Of a stretch of 9,378 nucleotides of DNA, positions 1-7,443 are shown in pieces. The notes under the pieces are model-generated. The model was not told the DNA's origin. It did no database searches and worked only from the letters and a program-made list of their open reading frames with translations. The position numbers and the translations under genes were made by a program. Within the stretch, counting starts at the first letter, position 1, and each line of letters starts with the position of its first letter. Source of the stretch: Alistipes sp. (GTDB taxonomy: Bacteria; Bacteroidota; Bacteroidia; Bacteroidales; Rikenellaceae); assembly GCA_017561105.1 (NCBI GenBank), contig JAFZDR010000211.1:1-9378 (forward strand), in the 5' to 3' direction.

Positions 1-1500
1 ATTGTTCTCTGCTACCTTGAAGTTGTTAACCTCCCAAGTTGCAGCGTTAGCAGCAGTCGAATCATACTTGAACGCAATCTTAATAGTCTTGCCTACGTAT
101 GCAGTCAAATCAGTTGTGTTAGTAACGAAGTTGTAATCGCTGTTAGTACCGTAAGTCGAGATTGTGAGCTGAGTCCAATCAGCACCGTCGTTCTCGCTAA
201 CCCACAAAGTGAGCTCCTCCGAAGGTGTACCTGCGAACTTGTGGCAGTGGTCAAACGATACAGCAGGCTTAGTAGCACCAACGAGGCTAATTGCTGGCGA
301 GATTAACCACGACTCAGCATCTACAGCACCACCCGAATAGCCTGAAGCCTTCATGTAAGTACCGTACTGACCGCTCTCGTGCTTCCAAACATAAGTCAAA
401 GTACCGAGCTCAACATCGTTGATAGTGAACTCGCCCTGACCGTTAGTGAACGACTCAGCGTAGATTGCATCGGTTGGGGTTGGAGTTGGTGTAGGATCCG
501 GAGTAGGAGTTGCTGTGAAATCCAACTCACCACCGTTACCACCCTCTACGAGCTTGAAGTCGTCGAAACGACCACCACCGTTCGAAGCAGGAGCCTCGTA
601 AGTGAAACGAGCGTAGAGCTTAGTAGCATCTGCCTTAGTCTTGAACTCAGTAGTTGTTGCATACCAACCGTTACCGCCGTTAGCAACAACCGAGAAGTTT
701 ACCTTAGCCCAGTTTGTACCGTCGTAACCCAACTCGAGGTGAACGAGCTCGTTAGTTACCTCAGCAAAGCCTGGCTTACCATCAACATAAGCGTTCTGGC
801 ACGATACATTGAAAGTGAATACATACTGCGAAGCACCCTTAACTGCGATATCCTTGATTACAAAGTTTGCACTTGCAGGAACCTTGTTCAAGAATACATA
901 TGGCTGACCGCTAACGCCGAGAGCATCCTCAGTTGGCTGATAGTTGCCACCCGAAGCACGAACAGAAGCGTTGCTACCAGCGTAAGTTACAGCTGCAGCA
1001 GCGTCACCCTGTGGGTTCCAACCTGTGAACTTATCAACATATGGCCAGTACGAACCATCCTTCTCTACATCGGTACCACAATCCTCATAGTAAGCGTACT
1101 CGTTCAAGTTCGTACCTGTAGAGTTCTGCGAAACCTGTACATCGAACGACTTAGTCGAAGGAACAGTTACGCCCGCTACCGACATCATCTTGCTTGCAGT
1201 GAACTTAATCACAAAGTTACGAGCTGCTGTTACTGGTGGAATCTCAACAGTTACAACAGTGTTGCCACGACCAACGAGTGTCGAAACAACAACATCCGAC
1301 TGGTCGCAAGTTACTACCCAGTCAGCGTTTGATGTTACCTGCAAAGTCTCGGTTGTACCCTCCAAAGTTGCAGAAATAGTTGCAGGAGATACAGTGATCT
1401 CAGCCTTATTGCCGTCTGCCTCTTCTACCTCAGGAGTACAGCCAACACCAAAGAGCATTGCTGCTCCAGCTACAAATGCAAAAAATCTTCTTGCTTTCAT
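1..1500 (-). CDS. Surface lipoprotein with BACON-like and choice-of-anchor-J-like domains (partial, 3' end missing)
   Basis: The minus strand is open from an ATG at 1498-1500 to the window edge, giving 500 residues without a stop, so the C-terminus is missing. The N-terminus is a lipoprotein signal: MKARR, a hydrophobic core, then FGVGC with the lipidation cysteine at residue 21. This is followed by TPEVEEAD, an acidic stretch like the surface-export signal of Bacteroidota lipoproteins. Residues about 34-126 resemble a BACON domain (ITVSPATISA, TSNADWVVT). Residues about 133-318 form a beta-rich, glycine- and aromatic-rich module ending FDDFKLVEGG, which I cannot assign to a family. A Thr-Pro linker (329-343) leads to a region resembling choice-of-anchor J domains (WLISPAISL, then VSFDHCHKF). 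Such proteins sit on the outer membrane and often bind glycans or carry a catalytic domain; no enzyme motif is visible here. Lysine and glutamate are almost all AAG and GAG, consistent with high expression. Function unknown. Confidence 0.88.
   Translation of the reverse strand, partial: MKARRFFAFVAGAAMLFGVGCTPEVEEADGNKAEITVSPATISATLEGTTETLQVTSNADWVVTCDQSDVVVSTLVGRGNTVVTVEIPPVTAARNFVIKFTASKMMSVAGVTVPSTKSFDVQVSQNSTGTNLNEYAYYEDCGTDVEKDGSYWPYVDKFTGWNPQGDAAAAVTYAGSNASVRASGGNYQPTEDALGVSGQPYVFLNKVPASANFVIKDIAVKGASQYVFTFNVSCQNAYVDGKPGFAEVTNELVHLELGYDGTNWAKVNFSVVANGGNGWYATTTEFKTKADATKLYARFTYEAPASNGGGRFDDFKLVEGGNGGELDFTATPTPDPTPTPTPTDAIYAESFTNGQGEFTINDVELGTLTYVWKHESGQYGTYMKASGYSGGAVDAESWLISPAISLVGATKPAVSFDHCHKFAGTPSEELTLWVSENDGADWTQLTISTYGTNSDYNFVTNTTDLTAYVGKTIKIAFKYDSTAANAATWEVNNFKVAENN
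472..516 (-). repeat. Thr-Pro repeat linker inside the lipoprotein
   Basis: Residues 329-343 of the lipoprotein read TATPTPDPTPTPTPT, encoded by short degenerate ACT/CCT-type repeats. This is a typical extended interdomain linker of secreted multidomain proteins. It separates the middle beta domain from the choice-of-anchor-J-like region. The DNA repeat could vary in length between strains. Confidence 0.75.
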
Positions 1501-1611
1501 AATTGTAATGTTTTGTAAGTTAATAAATTGTGAGAAAAATGTGTTTTAAAAAGTTAAAAAATAAGTTTATAGGTTCTTTTTCTTTTAATTCATAATTGGT
1601 TAATAACTGCG

Positions 1612-1619
1612 CGAAGATA
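1612..1619 (-). promoter_or_regulatory. Candidate -7 box for the lipoprotein gene
   Basis: The minus strand reads TATCTTCG, one mismatch from the Bacteroidota -7 consensus TAnnTTTG. It lies about 110 bases upstream of the lipoprotein ATG and downstream of the dnaA terminator, so the lipoprotein would have its own transcript with a 5' leader of about 100 bases. A weak TTTC about 17 bases upstream may serve as the -33 element. Confidence 0.4.
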
Positions 1620-1693
1620 AGAAAAGTTTAGATACGGAAAGCCATTTTAGACAATTATTTTTTAACAAAAAATAAGCCTGCTTTTCAACATAC

Positions 1694-1724
1694 AAAAAAA
1701 AGAGTGAAGAAACCTCTCCACTCT
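1694..1724 (-). terminator. Intrinsic terminator of dnaA
   Basis: Read on the minus strand, AGAGTGGAGA pairs with TCTTCACTCT (ten pairs, one G-U) around a GGTT loop, followed directly by a run of T. It lies 21 bases past the dnaA stop and separates dnaA from the lipoprotein gene on the same strand. Confidence 0.85.
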
Positions 1725-1745
1725 ATCGTTATTTTAATATCTCGT

Positions 1746-3179
1746 TTAGCTCAAAATTATCTTCTCGATCTGCTCAACCTGCTGACGGAATATCTTCTCG
1801 GTATCCATCAGGTTCGAAATAGTCTTGCAAGAGTGAAGAACTGTCGCATGGTTACGACCACCGATTGCAGCACCGATATTGGTGAGCGGCTGCTTGGTGT
1901 GCTTCTTTGCAAGGAACATTGCCAACTGGCGGGCAATAGCCACCTCGCGAGTACGCTCCGACGAGTTCATGCGCTCACGATCGACATTCATTTCGGCACA
2001 TACGGTGTCGATAATATGATCGATTGTAATCTCCTTCTGATACATCGAAACATAGACCTTCAACACCTCTTTTGCAAGGGTTGTAGTGATGCGCTTATTC
2101 ATAAATGTAGAGTTAGCCACAAGCGAAGAAATTGCACCCTCTATCTCTCTGATATTTGCCGAGATATGCTCCGCCAAATAAGAAACTACTTCATCAGGAA
2201 TATCGGCATTGAGCTGACGCGCCTTTGTGCGGATAATCTTAATCTTTGTTTCGTAGTCAGGGATGCGAATTTCGGCCGACAAACCCCACTTGAAACGGGT
2301 CAGAAGTCGCTCCTCGATATCCTTCAACTCTACCGGTGGTTTATCTGAAATAAGCACTAACTGCTTACCCGACATCTGCAGGTGATTGAAGATGTTGAAG
2401 AAGGCGTTCTGAGTACCCGGCTTGCCCGACAACTCCTGAATGTCATCCAAAATTAAGACATCAACAGCCTGATAGTAGTGGATGAAGTTTGGAACATCGT
2501 GATTGAGGGTCGCAGCCTGGAATTGGGCCTGGAATTTGCTCATCGCAACATACAAGACCTGTAACTCAGGGAATCGCTGACGCACCTCGTTGCCGATTGC
2601 GTGCGCAACATGGGTTTTACCCAAGCCCGAATCACCATAGATATAGAGTGGGTTGAACGGAGTGTGACTACCCGGATTTACCGAGATTGACATCGCTGCC
2701 GAACGCACCAATCTGTTGCACTCTCCCTCAATAAAATTATCAAATGTATAATTTCTGTTGAGCTGAGGATCAATTCGCAGACGATTTATGCCTGGAATTA
2801 CAAAAGGATTTCGTATATTTGAGGTGTCGGTTGGCTGCGTAAACTGAGGTTCAGGGGTTGCAGTACCTCCAACACTCGGAACGACAATCGAATTATCGCT
2901 CTTTGGAACAGCGCCATTATCCTTTGGTATAGCGTAATACAAGCGTGTATCGCGGCCGAAGAGTTGCGCGATAATAGGCTTTAATACCTGGCTGTAGTTA
3001 TCCTCAATCGTCTTAGCAAAATTACGATTAGGTACCTTGATACGCAGTCTTACGCCATCGAACTCGAGCGGCTCGATAGGCAGAAACCATTGAGCAAACT
3101 CCTGCTCGGAGGTCTTTGTCTTCAACTCGCTAAGGCAATTTTGCCAAGCATCATTATATGTCGCAGCGTTCGCAAGCAT
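1746..3179 (-). CDS. dnaA: Chromosomal replication initiator protein DnaA
   Basis: DnaA is the AAA+ ATPase that binds DnaA boxes and melts the replication origin. The 477-residue length is normal for the family. Domain I (about 1-85) has the usual start, AWQNCLSELK and QEFAQWFLPI. A variable linker (about 86-140) follows. Domain III carries Walker A GDSGLGKT (182-189), Walker B ILDDIQ (243-248) and the LLTRFKWGL segment (292-300) that corresponds to the conserved box VII arginine region. Domain IV (about 380-477) ends with the DNA-binding signature IGGRNHATVLHS (439-450). The start is the ATG at 3177-3179, since the protein begins at the expected place before domain I. The gene is divergent from the phosphohexomutase operon and has its own terminator. 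A DnaA-box-like site lies upstream, which would fit autoregulation. Confidence 0.98.
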   Translation of the reverse strand: MLANAATYNDAWQNCLSELKTKTSEQEFAQWFLPIEPLEFDGVRLRIKVPNRNFAKTIEDNYSQVLKPIIAQLFGRDTRLYYAIPKDNGAVPKSDNSIVVPSVGGTATPEPQFTQPTDTSNIRNPFVIPGINRLRIDPQLNRNYTFDNFIEGECNRLVRSAAMSISVNPGSHTPFNPLYIYGDSGLGKTHVAHAIGNEVRQRFPELQVLYVAMSKFQAQFQAATLNHDVPNFIHYYQAVDVLILDDIQELSGKPGTQNAFFNIFNHLQMSGKQLVLISDKPPVELKDIEERLLTRFKWGLSAEIRIPDYETKIKIIRTKARQLNADIPDEVVSYLAEHISANIREIEGAISSLVANSTFMNKRITTTLAKEVLKVYVSMYQKEITIDHIIDTVCAEMNVDRERMNSSERTREVAIARQLAMFLAKKHTKQPLTNIGAAIGGRNHATVLHSCKTISNLMDTEKIFRQQVEQIEKIILS

Positions 3180-3250
3180 AAATAGCTGATTATAAATAGT
3201 TTGGGTTATTTTTGCATATCAAATCACACCCTTTGTGCGGTTTGACATTG

Positions 3251-3258
3251 CAAAGGTG
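3251..3258 (-). promoter_or_regulatory. Candidate -7 box for dnaA
   Basis: The minus strand reads CACCTTTG followed by C, one base from TAnnTTTG with the conserved TTTG intact. It lies about 72 bases upstream of the dnaA ATG. A T-rich run about 19-23 bases upstream could act as the -33 region. The box also forms one arm of an imperfect inverted repeat with CACCCTTTG at 3227-3235. Prediction from consensus only. Confidence 0.4.
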
Positions 3259-3268
3259 GAAATAAAAT

Positions 3269-3277
3269 TGTGGAAAA
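3269..3277 (-). promoter_or_regulatory. DnaA-box-like site TTTTCCACA
   Basis: The minus strand reads TTTTCCACA, one base from the canonical DnaA box TTATCCACA. It sits just upstream of the candidate dnaA -7 box, where bound DnaA could block RNA polymerase. I found only this one site in the intergenic region, so the region does not look like a full replication origin. Confidence 0.35.
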
Positions 3278-3387
3278 AAAAATGGCGCAACTATTGTTTT
3301 TTAATTATTATTTACTAAGGGAAAACGAAAGAATTTTTTGTGATTAAATTTAACTCGCTGATTTACTAATGTTACAAATAATTTTAT

Positions 3388-3395
3388 TATATTTG
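3388..3395 (+). promoter_or_regulatory. -7 box of the phosphohexomutase/G1P dehydrogenase/GDPD operon
   Basis: TATATTTG matches the Bacteroidota -7 consensus TAnnTTTG exactly and is followed by C. Transcription should start around 3400-3403, leaving a leader of about 55 bases before the ATG at 3458. No clear -33 TTTG is seen at the ideal spacing; TTTA at 3362-3365 is the nearest. Confidence 0.6.
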
Positions 3396-3457
3396 CAGTG
3401 ATAAAAAAACGAATAACTCTCCAAGAAAATATAAACAAAACTTATAAACATAAAACT

Positions 3458-5203
3458 ATGGATAACTTACAGCAATTGGTTATGACCAAAGCCGAGAAGT
3501 GGCTTGGTGCAGAGTTCGACGAGGCAACACGCAATGCCGTTCAGAATCTGATAGATAACGATCAGAAGGAGCTTGTAGAGAGCTTCTACAAGGACTTGGA
3601 GTTCGGAACCGGTGGCTTGCGCGGAATTATGGGCGTAGGTACAAACCGCATGAACAACTACACTGTAGGCTTCGCCACTCAGGGTCTGTCAAACTATCTT
3701 AAGCTTAACTTCCCGGGCGAGGAGATTCGCGTAGCTGTTGCTCACGATTCGCGCAACAATTCGCGTACATTTGCAGAGCGCGTGGCTGACATCTTCGCAT
3801 CGAATGGTTTCAAGGTATTCCTTTTCGATGAGTTGCGCCCTACTCCGGAGTTGTCGTTCGCAATTCGCGAGTTGAACTGCCAGTCGGGTGTTATGATCAC
3901 TGCATCACACAATCCTAAGGAGTACAACGGCTACAAGGCTTACTGGAGCGACGGTTCGCAGGTTACATCTCCACACGATGTGAATATCATCAAGGAGGTA
4001 GAGAAGATTACCGAGGTATCGCAGGTATTGACAGGTTTGAATGCCGAGAATATTACCATTCTCGACGAGAAGTTTGACGAGAAGTATCTCGCAAAGATCA
4101 AGGAGTTGCAACTTTCGGCAGATAGCGTAGCTCGCTTCCACGACATGAAGATTATCTACACCCCACTCCACGGAGCGGGCGTGCGTCTTACTCCTGCATC
4201 ATTGAAGAACTTTGGTTTCACCAATGTTATTTCGGTGCCTGAGCAGACCGTTTTGGATGGAAACTTCCCTACTGTTGCATCTCCAAATCCGGAGAACCGT
4301 CCTACAATGAAGATGGCTATCGACTTGGCGGAGAAGGAGCAGGCAGACCTCGCAATGGCTACCGACCCTGATTCTGACCGTATCGGTTTGGCTTTGCGCA
4401 ACTCGAAGGGCGAGTATGTGTTGCTCAATGGCAACCAGACTCTCGTGCTCTTGATGTGCTACCAGCTCACCCGTTGGGCAGAGACCGGCCGTATCAAGAA
4501 TGGCGACTATGTAGTAAAGACTATCGTATCATCTATGATGCCTGACGCTGTAGCCGAGGCTTATGGCGTTAAGTGCTACAACTGCTTGACCGGCTTTAAG
4601 TTTATCGCAAAGATTATCCGCGAGAACGAGGGCAAGGCTCAATACATCGGTGGTGGCGAGGAGTCGTTCGGCTACCTCGGAGGCGACTATGTACGCGACA
4701 AGGATGGCGTTTCGGCTTGTTCGTTGGCTGCAGAGGCTGCTGCTTGGTGCCGCGACACAAAGGGTGTAACACTCTACGAGTGGTTGCAGGATCTCTATGT
4801 TAAGTTCGGCTTCTATCGCGAGGATCTCGTAAATGTAGTTCGCGAGGGTAAGGACGGCGCAGAGCAGATTCAGAATATGATGGTTGAGTACCGCGCAAAT
4901 CCTCCGCAGACAATTCTCGGCTCGAAGGTTGTCGAGGTTTATGACTACAAAACTTTGGAGTTGAAGAACACCGTAACTGGCGAGATATGCCCTATCCCTG
5001 GCATAGAGGATAAGAGCAATGTATTGCAGTGGATCACCGAGGATGGAACAAAAGTTTCGGTTCGCCCATCGGGAACAGAGCCAAAGATCAAGTTCTATTT
5101 CGGCGTGAAGGCAGAGTTGCCATCGGTTGAAGAGTTTGAGAAGGTAGAGGCTGAGCTCGACGCAAAAATTGCGGCTATTAAGGCGGAGTTGAAACTTATA
5201 TAA
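3458..5203 (+). CDS. Phosphohexomutase (phosphoglucomutase/phosphomannomutase, PgcA/PGM2-like)
   Basis: A 581-residue cytoplasmic member of the alpha-D-phosphohexomutase superfamily, which moves phosphate between C1 and C6 of glucose or mannose phosphates and so links glycolysis to polysaccharide precursors. All four active-site elements are present: the phosphoserine loop TASHNP (148-153, Ser150), the metal loop DPDSDR (303-308), the sugar-specificity loop GGGEESFG (398-405) and the phosphate loop RPSGTEPK (536-543). The length fits the long PgcA/PGM2 type. The ATG at 3458 was chosen because the GTG start at 3398 would add 20 lysine-rich residues and sits at the predicted transcription start. 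It is first in a four-gene run, 18 bases before the G1P dehydrogenase. The exact sugar preference (glucose, mannose or pentose phosphate) cannot be read from the motifs alone. Confidence 0.95.
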   Translation: MDNLQQLVMTKAEKWLGAEFDEATRNAVQNLIDNDQKELVESFYKDLEFGTGGLRGIMGVGTNRMNNYTVGFATQGLSNYLKLNFPGEEIRVAVAHDSRNNSRTFAERVADIFASNGFKVFLFDELRPTPELSFAIRELNCQSGVMITASHNPKEYNGYKAYWSDGSQVTSPHDVNIIKEVEKITEVSQVLTGLNAENITILDEKFDEKYLAKIKELQLSADSVARFHDMKIIYTPLHGAGVRLTPASLKNFGFTNVISVPEQTVLDGNFPTVASPNPENRPTMKMAIDLAEKEQADLAMATDPDSDRIGLALRNSKGEYVLLNGNQTLVLLMCYQLTRWAETGRIKNGDYVVKTIVSSMMPDAVAEAYGVKCYNCLTGFKFIAKIIRENEGKAQYIGGGEESFGYLGGDYVRDKDGVSACSLAAEAAAWCRDTKGVTLYEWLQDLYVKFGFYREDLVNVVREGKDGAEQIQNMMVEYRANPPQTILGSKVVEVYDYKTLELKNTVTGEICPIPGIEDKSNVLQWITEDGTKVSVRPSGTEPKIKFYFGVKAELPSVEEFEKVEAELDAKIAAIKAELKLI

Positions 5204-5221
5204 TATATACATATTTAATAT

Positions 5222-6565
5222 ATGACTACGAAGGAACGAATAGCAAAGGCTTTGGCGCTCGCCACCGACACCAAAGTCTTTGAGATGGAGAGCAATATTT
5301 TACACCTTGCACCATCTATTTTTAAAGAGCAGTTTGGCGATGCTAAAGCGATTGTTATCGCCGACAAGAATACTTGGCGCGTTGCCGGTGAGGAGGTTTA
5401 CAACCACCTTGTAAAGGCCGGAATCGACACCACCTCTCACATTATCCAGAAGGATGAGTTTCACGCTGAGTGGTGCTATGTGATGGAGGTTGAGGAGGCT
5501 GCCAAGGAGGCCGGAGCCATTATGGTTTCGGTTGGTTCGGGCGTTATTAACGACTTGTGTAAGTTGGGTTCGCACCACCTCAATCAGCAGTATCTATCAG
5601 TAGCTACCGCAGCATCGGTTGATGGTTATTCGTCGTTTGGTGCATCAATCAGCTACGAAGGTTTGAAGCAGACATTCGAGTGCCCTGCCCCGGTTGCTAT
5701 CTTGGCTGATATCGATGTTATTGCCAATGCACCAAAGGAGATGACTGCGGCGGGTTATGCCGATCTTGCAGCTAAAATCCCTTGCGGTGCAGAGTGGATG
5801 ATTGCAGACCTTATGGGTACCGAGCCGCTTATTCCTGAGGCTTGGCATGTATTGCAGGATGTTCTCGATGATCAGTTGGCAAATCCTGATGGCGTGGCCA
5901 ATGGCGACAAGGAGGCTATTGCAGCTCTCTTCGAGGGTTTGACATTGAGTGGCTTTGCTATGCAGGCAGCTCGTTCGAGCCGTCCGGCATCGTGTACAGA
6001 TCACCTCTTCAGCCACTACCTCGATATGACAGGCCACACCTATAATGGCAAGTTGCAGTCACATGGTTTCCAGGTAGCTATCGGAACACTTACAATGTGT
6101 GCATTCTTCGATGCATTCCTCGAAATGGATTTGCGCAACCTCGATGTCGATAAGTGCGTAGAGGCTTGGCCATCGCTCGAAGAGGAGCAGCAGCGTGCAC
6201 TCGAGATCTTCAAGGATTTCGTATCGCCACAGTTGGGCTACAAGGAGATGACCGCTAAGTATAACGATAAGGAGACCGTTCGTGATCAGCTCACACTCTT
6301 CAAGAAGCATTGGCCACTCTTGAAGGCTCAGTACCGCAAGCAGGTATACACCTTCGAGAAGATGCAGGAGCGTTTCCGCAAGGTTGGTGCACCGGCTGAT
6401 CCTGCCGATATCGGCGTAACTCGTCAGCAGTTGAAGGATATGATGCCATTCGTGCAGATGATGCGCTGGCGTATGAACTTGCTCGACCTCGCTCGTCGTG
6501 GCGGATTCTACGATGAGTTGGTAGAGAAGGTATTCGGTAAAGGCGGAGCTTGGGAAATTGCATAA
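5222..6565 (+). CDS. egsA: sn-Glycerol-1-phosphate dehydrogenase (AraM/EgsA family)
   Basis: A 447-residue cytoplasmic enzyme expected to reduce dihydroxyacetone phosphate to sn-glycerol-1-phosphate with NAD(P)H, reversibly and with a divalent metal. It follows the family pattern throughout: nucleotide loop VGSGVIND (104-111), ASVDGYSSFGAS (131-142), AAGYADLAAKI (176-186, likely metal ligand Asp181), SRPASCTDHLFSH (253-265, likely ligand His261) and SHGFQVAIG (280-288, likely ligand His281). The Bacillus enzyme reads SRPASGGEHHISH at the second His site; here the Glu is Asp and one His is Leu, while the other two histidines are kept. The protein is about 50 residues longer than its Bacillus counterpart, mostly through a C-terminal helical region after about residue 370. 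It sits 18 bases after the phosphohexomutase and 21 bases before the first GDPD, so co-transcription is likely. No prenyltransferase of the PcrB/GGGPS type is in the window. Confidence 0.92.
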   Translation: MTTKERIAKALALATDTKVFEMESNILHLAPSIFKEQFGDAKAIVIADKNTWRVAGEEVYNHLVKAGIDTTSHIIQKDEFHAEWCYVMEVEEAAKEAGAIMVSVGSGVINDLCKLGSHHLNQQYLSVATAASVDGYSSFGASISYEGLKQTFECPAPVAILADIDVIANAPKEMTAAGYADLAAKIPCGAEWMIADLMGTEPLIPEAWHVLQDVLDDQLANPDGVANGDKEAIAALFEGLTLSGFAMQAARSSRPASCTDHLFSHYLDMTGHTYNGKLQSHGFQVAIGTLTMCAFFDAFLEMDLRNLDVDKCVEAWPSLEEEQQRALEIFKDFVSPQLGYKEMTAKYNDKETVRDQLTLFKKHWPLLKAQYRKQVYTFEKMQERFRKVGAPADPADIGVTRQQLKDMMPFVQMMRWRMNLLDLARRGGFYDELVEKVFGKGGAWEIA

Positions 6566-6586
6566 TTTAACTATAACAAATTGACA

Positions 6587-7414
6587 ATGAGACTTATTAA
6601 AGGTATTTTATGTGCTGTAGCAATGTTTGCAACAGTTGCTACCTATGCACAGAAGCAGGAGATTCGCGTATTCTCGCACCGTGGAGGTCGTATGGAGTTC
6701 GATGAGAACACCATGGCTGCATTCCAGGCGAGCTACGACGCAGGATATCGCGGTTTTGAAGTTGATATCCGTTTTACAAAGGATAATCAGATGGTTATCA
6801 CTCACGACAGCACCTTGGAGCGTACAACTAACGGCTCGGGTATTGTAGAGGAGAAGACTGCAGACGAGTTGCGTGCTTTGCAGACCAAGAAGGGCGGAAA
6901 ACTCGCATTCTTGCCTGAGTTGCTCGAGTGGTTGAAGGACAAAAAGGGCTTGTATGTAGAGTTCGAAATGAAGACCAAACCCGAGAAGTTCTACCCTGAG
7001 GCACGCCTTCAGGAGTATTGCGACATGCTCTATGCTATGGTTATGGCCGATAAGCCTGCCGATGCAGATTATGTATTCACATCGAGCGACTATCGCGGGT
7101 TGCGCTACTTACAGCAAAAGTATCCGGGTGTTGATTTGTTGATGATTACCGGCAAGCCATTGAACGAGTGGACTATCCGCATGGCGAAGTCGCTCGGCAT
7201 CAATCGCATTGGTGCAAAGATGCCCGGCACAACTCGTGATGCCGTAAAGAAGGCTCACAAGGAGGGGTTGACCGTAAGCCTTTGGCCTGGCTACTCTACT
7301 GCCGATTTCGTACTTGGCGCATACCTCGGTGCCGACTATATGTGTACCGATGTACCATTGGCGGTTAAGAAATTTGCCACCGAGAAGACACCATGGTTGA
7401 ATGTTAAGTATTAG
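6587..7414 (+). CDS. Secreted glycerophosphodiester phosphodiesterase (first of two)
   Basis: A 275-residue GDPD-family enzyme, expected to cut glycerophosphodiesters into glycerol phosphate and an alcohol. The N-terminus is a Sec signal peptide with likely cleavage at TYA|QK (after residue 21), so it acts in the periplasm or outside the cell. The TIM-barrel motifs are complete: catalytic HRGG (His31), FDENT (38-42), metal-binding FEVD (Glu58, Asp60), THD (His73) and EFEMK (125-129). The C-terminal strands LTVSLWPG and GADYMCTDVP are also typical. The ATG at 6587 was chosen over a TTG six bases upstream because it directly precedes the basic residues of the signal peptide. It is third in the four-gene run and a clear paralog of the next gene. 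The alcohol group it releases cannot be told from sequence. Confidence 0.94.
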   Translation: MRLIKGILCAVAMFATVATYAQKQEIRVFSHRGGRMEFDENTMAAFQASYDAGYRGFEVDIRFTKDNQMVITHDSTLERTTNGSGIVEEKTADELRALQTKKGGKLAFLPELLEWLKDKKGLYVEFEMKTKPEKFYPEARLQEYCDMLYAMVMADKPADADYVFTSSDYRGLRYLQQKYPGVDLLMITGKPLNEWTIRMAKSLGINRIGAKMPGTTRDAVKKAHKEGLTVSLWPGYSTADFVLGAYLGADYMCTDVPLAVKKFATEKTPWLNVKY

Positions 7415-7443
7415 TTAATATAAACCTATCTAAATTAAACACA

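Larger units (their letters stand above)
3180..3457. other. Divergent AT-rich intergenic region between dnaA and the phosphohexomutase operon
   Basis: These 278 bases hold no convincing gene. They contain the candidate dnaA -7 box, one DnaA-box-like site, a very AT-rich stretch around 3290-3395 and the -7 box of the rightward operon. A GTG at 3398 opens a 20-codon extension of the phosphohexomutase frame, but it falls where transcription should begin and is unlikely to be used. Confidence 0.7.

Noticed and set aside
379..1332. Plus-strand open frame of 317 codons inside the lipoprotein region
   Set aside because: It is antisense to a lipoprotein frame with a clear signal peptide and recognisable domains. 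The biased codon use of the real gene keeps the opposite strand free of stops. The translated product is low-complexity and resembles no family.
1655..1675. Perfect nine-base inverted repeat, TTATTTTTT and AAAAAATAA around AAC
   Set aside because: It is made only of A and T in a very AT-rich stretch, where such repeats arise by chance. A much better terminator lies at 1694-1724.
1704..2348. Plus-strand open frame of 214 codons antisense to dnaA
   Set aside because: It overlaps the conserved AAA+ and DNA-binding domains of dnaA on the other strand and starts inside the dnaA terminator hairpin.
3227..3258. Imperfect inverted repeat CACCCTTTG and CAAAGGTG upstream of dnaA
   Set aside because: It is short, has an extra base in one arm and a 15-base gap, and one arm is simply the predicted -7 box. 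It is not strong enough to call an operator.
3180..3457. Replication origin next to dnaA
   Set aside because: Only one DnaA-box-like site was found with AT-rich sequence beside it. A cluster of boxes would be expected.
4529..5212. Minus-strand open frame of 227 codons antisense to the phosphohexomutase
   Set aside because: It covers the conserved sugar and phosphate loops of the real enzyme and has no recognisable motif of its own.
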